6,690 nucleotides of DNA from Candidatus Eiseniibacteriota bacterium (GTDB taxonomy: Bacteria > Joyebacterota > Joyebacteria > Joyebacterales > Joyebacteraceae), in contig JAUWRQ010000061.1 in NCBI GenBank assembly GCA_030610515.1, forward strand, positions 1 through 6,690, written 5' to 3'. Below the pieces are notes generated by a model. It had not been told where the DNA came from and made no database searches. It saw only the letters and a list, made by a program, of their open reading frames with translations. Shown in pieces: positions 6,517 to 6,690 of this stretch (its first letter is position 1; the number at the start of each line of letters is the position of its first letter). Position numbers and translations under genes: made by a program.

Positions 6517-6690
6517 TGCTGCTCCCGGGTCCTTCGCTTTCCGGTGGCGTGCCGTTCGCGGCGCGCTCGCCGGACGTCGAGCCGTCGCTCGTGGAACCTC
6601 CGCCCTCTCCGTTGGACGCGTCCCCTTCCTGGTCCGGGTACTTGACTCGCTGGTGGTACATCCCTACCAGCACGCGGCAGAACGCGTCGC
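6506..6690 (-). CDS. pgpH: C-terminus of PgpH-like 7TM-HD cyclic-di-AMP phosphodiesterase (5' end outside window)
   Basis: An open frame enters from the right edge and encodes 60 residues before TAG at 6508-6506; its first full codon is 6688-6686. The first 18 residues, DAFCRVLVGMYHQRVKYP, match the conserved end of the 7TM-HD family (a helix followed by YHxRI/V-x-YP). In PgpH this lies just after the HD domain that hydrolyses cyclic-di-AMP. The location directly before ybeY agrees with the phoH-pgpH-ybeY order of many bacteria. About 42 residues of Gly/Ser/Glu-rich, probably disordered tail follow. Its end overlaps ybeY by 11 bp. The catalytic and membrane parts are not visible, so the name rests on this short motif and on context. 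Confidence 0.72.
   Translation of the reverse strand, partial: DAFCRVLVGMYHQRVKYPDQEGDASNGEGGGSTSDGSTSGERAANGTPPESEGPGSSNGG

Noticed and set aside
1..6690. Mobile element, phage, defence system or CRISPR array
   Set aside because: Every stretch is accounted for by conserved housekeeping or transport genes. No transposase, integrase, direct-repeat array or att-like flanking repeats were seen.

Overview
The window is a dense run of eight genes, all on the minus strand, so transcription runs from high to low coordinates. The DNA is GC-rich (about 60% by eye). Four of the seven visible start codons are GTG or TTG. Glycyl-tRNA synthetase is the bacterial two-subunit type, of which only the alpha subunit is in view. 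The source is therefore a high-GC bacterium. Nothing seen fixes the phylum. No mobile elements, CRISPR arrays, tRNAs or rRNAs were found, and the layout looks like a core-genome operon rather than an accessory island.

In transcription order the genes are: (1) the last 60 residues of a protein resembling the 7TM-HD cyclic-di-AMP phosphodiesterase PgpH (6690-6506); (2) ybeY, an rRNA-maturation endoribonuclease/metalloprotein (6516-6067); (3) and (4) two tandem full-length DUF21-CBS-CorC/HlyC membrane proteins of the CNNM/CorC divalent-cation transporter family (6070-4793 and 4782-3520); (5) a two-helix DUF502 membrane protein (3547-2864); (6) the magnesium channel mgtE (2766-1423); (7) recO, a recombination mediator (1413-616); (8) the 5' two thirds of glyQ (611-1, running off the window). 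Junctions are tight: 11-, 4- and 28-bp overlaps and gaps of 10, 9 and 4 nt. The one exception is 97 nt between DUF502 and mgtE.

The backbone pgpH-ybeY ... recO-glyQ is a familiar bacterial neighbourhood. In many Firmicutes the space between ybeY and recO holds dgkA, cdd and era. Here it holds a block of four membrane-protein genes, three of them from divalent-cation transport families: two CorC/CNNM proteins (proposed Mg2+ exporters) and MgtE (Mg2+ channel). Magnesium homeostasis thus appears linked to ribosome maturation, translation and DNA repair genes.

The most interesting non-coding signal is the 97-nt mgtE leader. It holds a 7-bp hairpin whose whole 6-nt loop is exactly complementary to the 6 nt ending on the first G of the mgtE Shine-Dalgarno sequence. 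This is the geometry of a compact H-type pseudoknot, or of two exclusive folds, that could gate mgtE translation. A second GC-rich hairpin with a short U tract follows the DUF502 stop codon and may be a weak terminator or attenuator.
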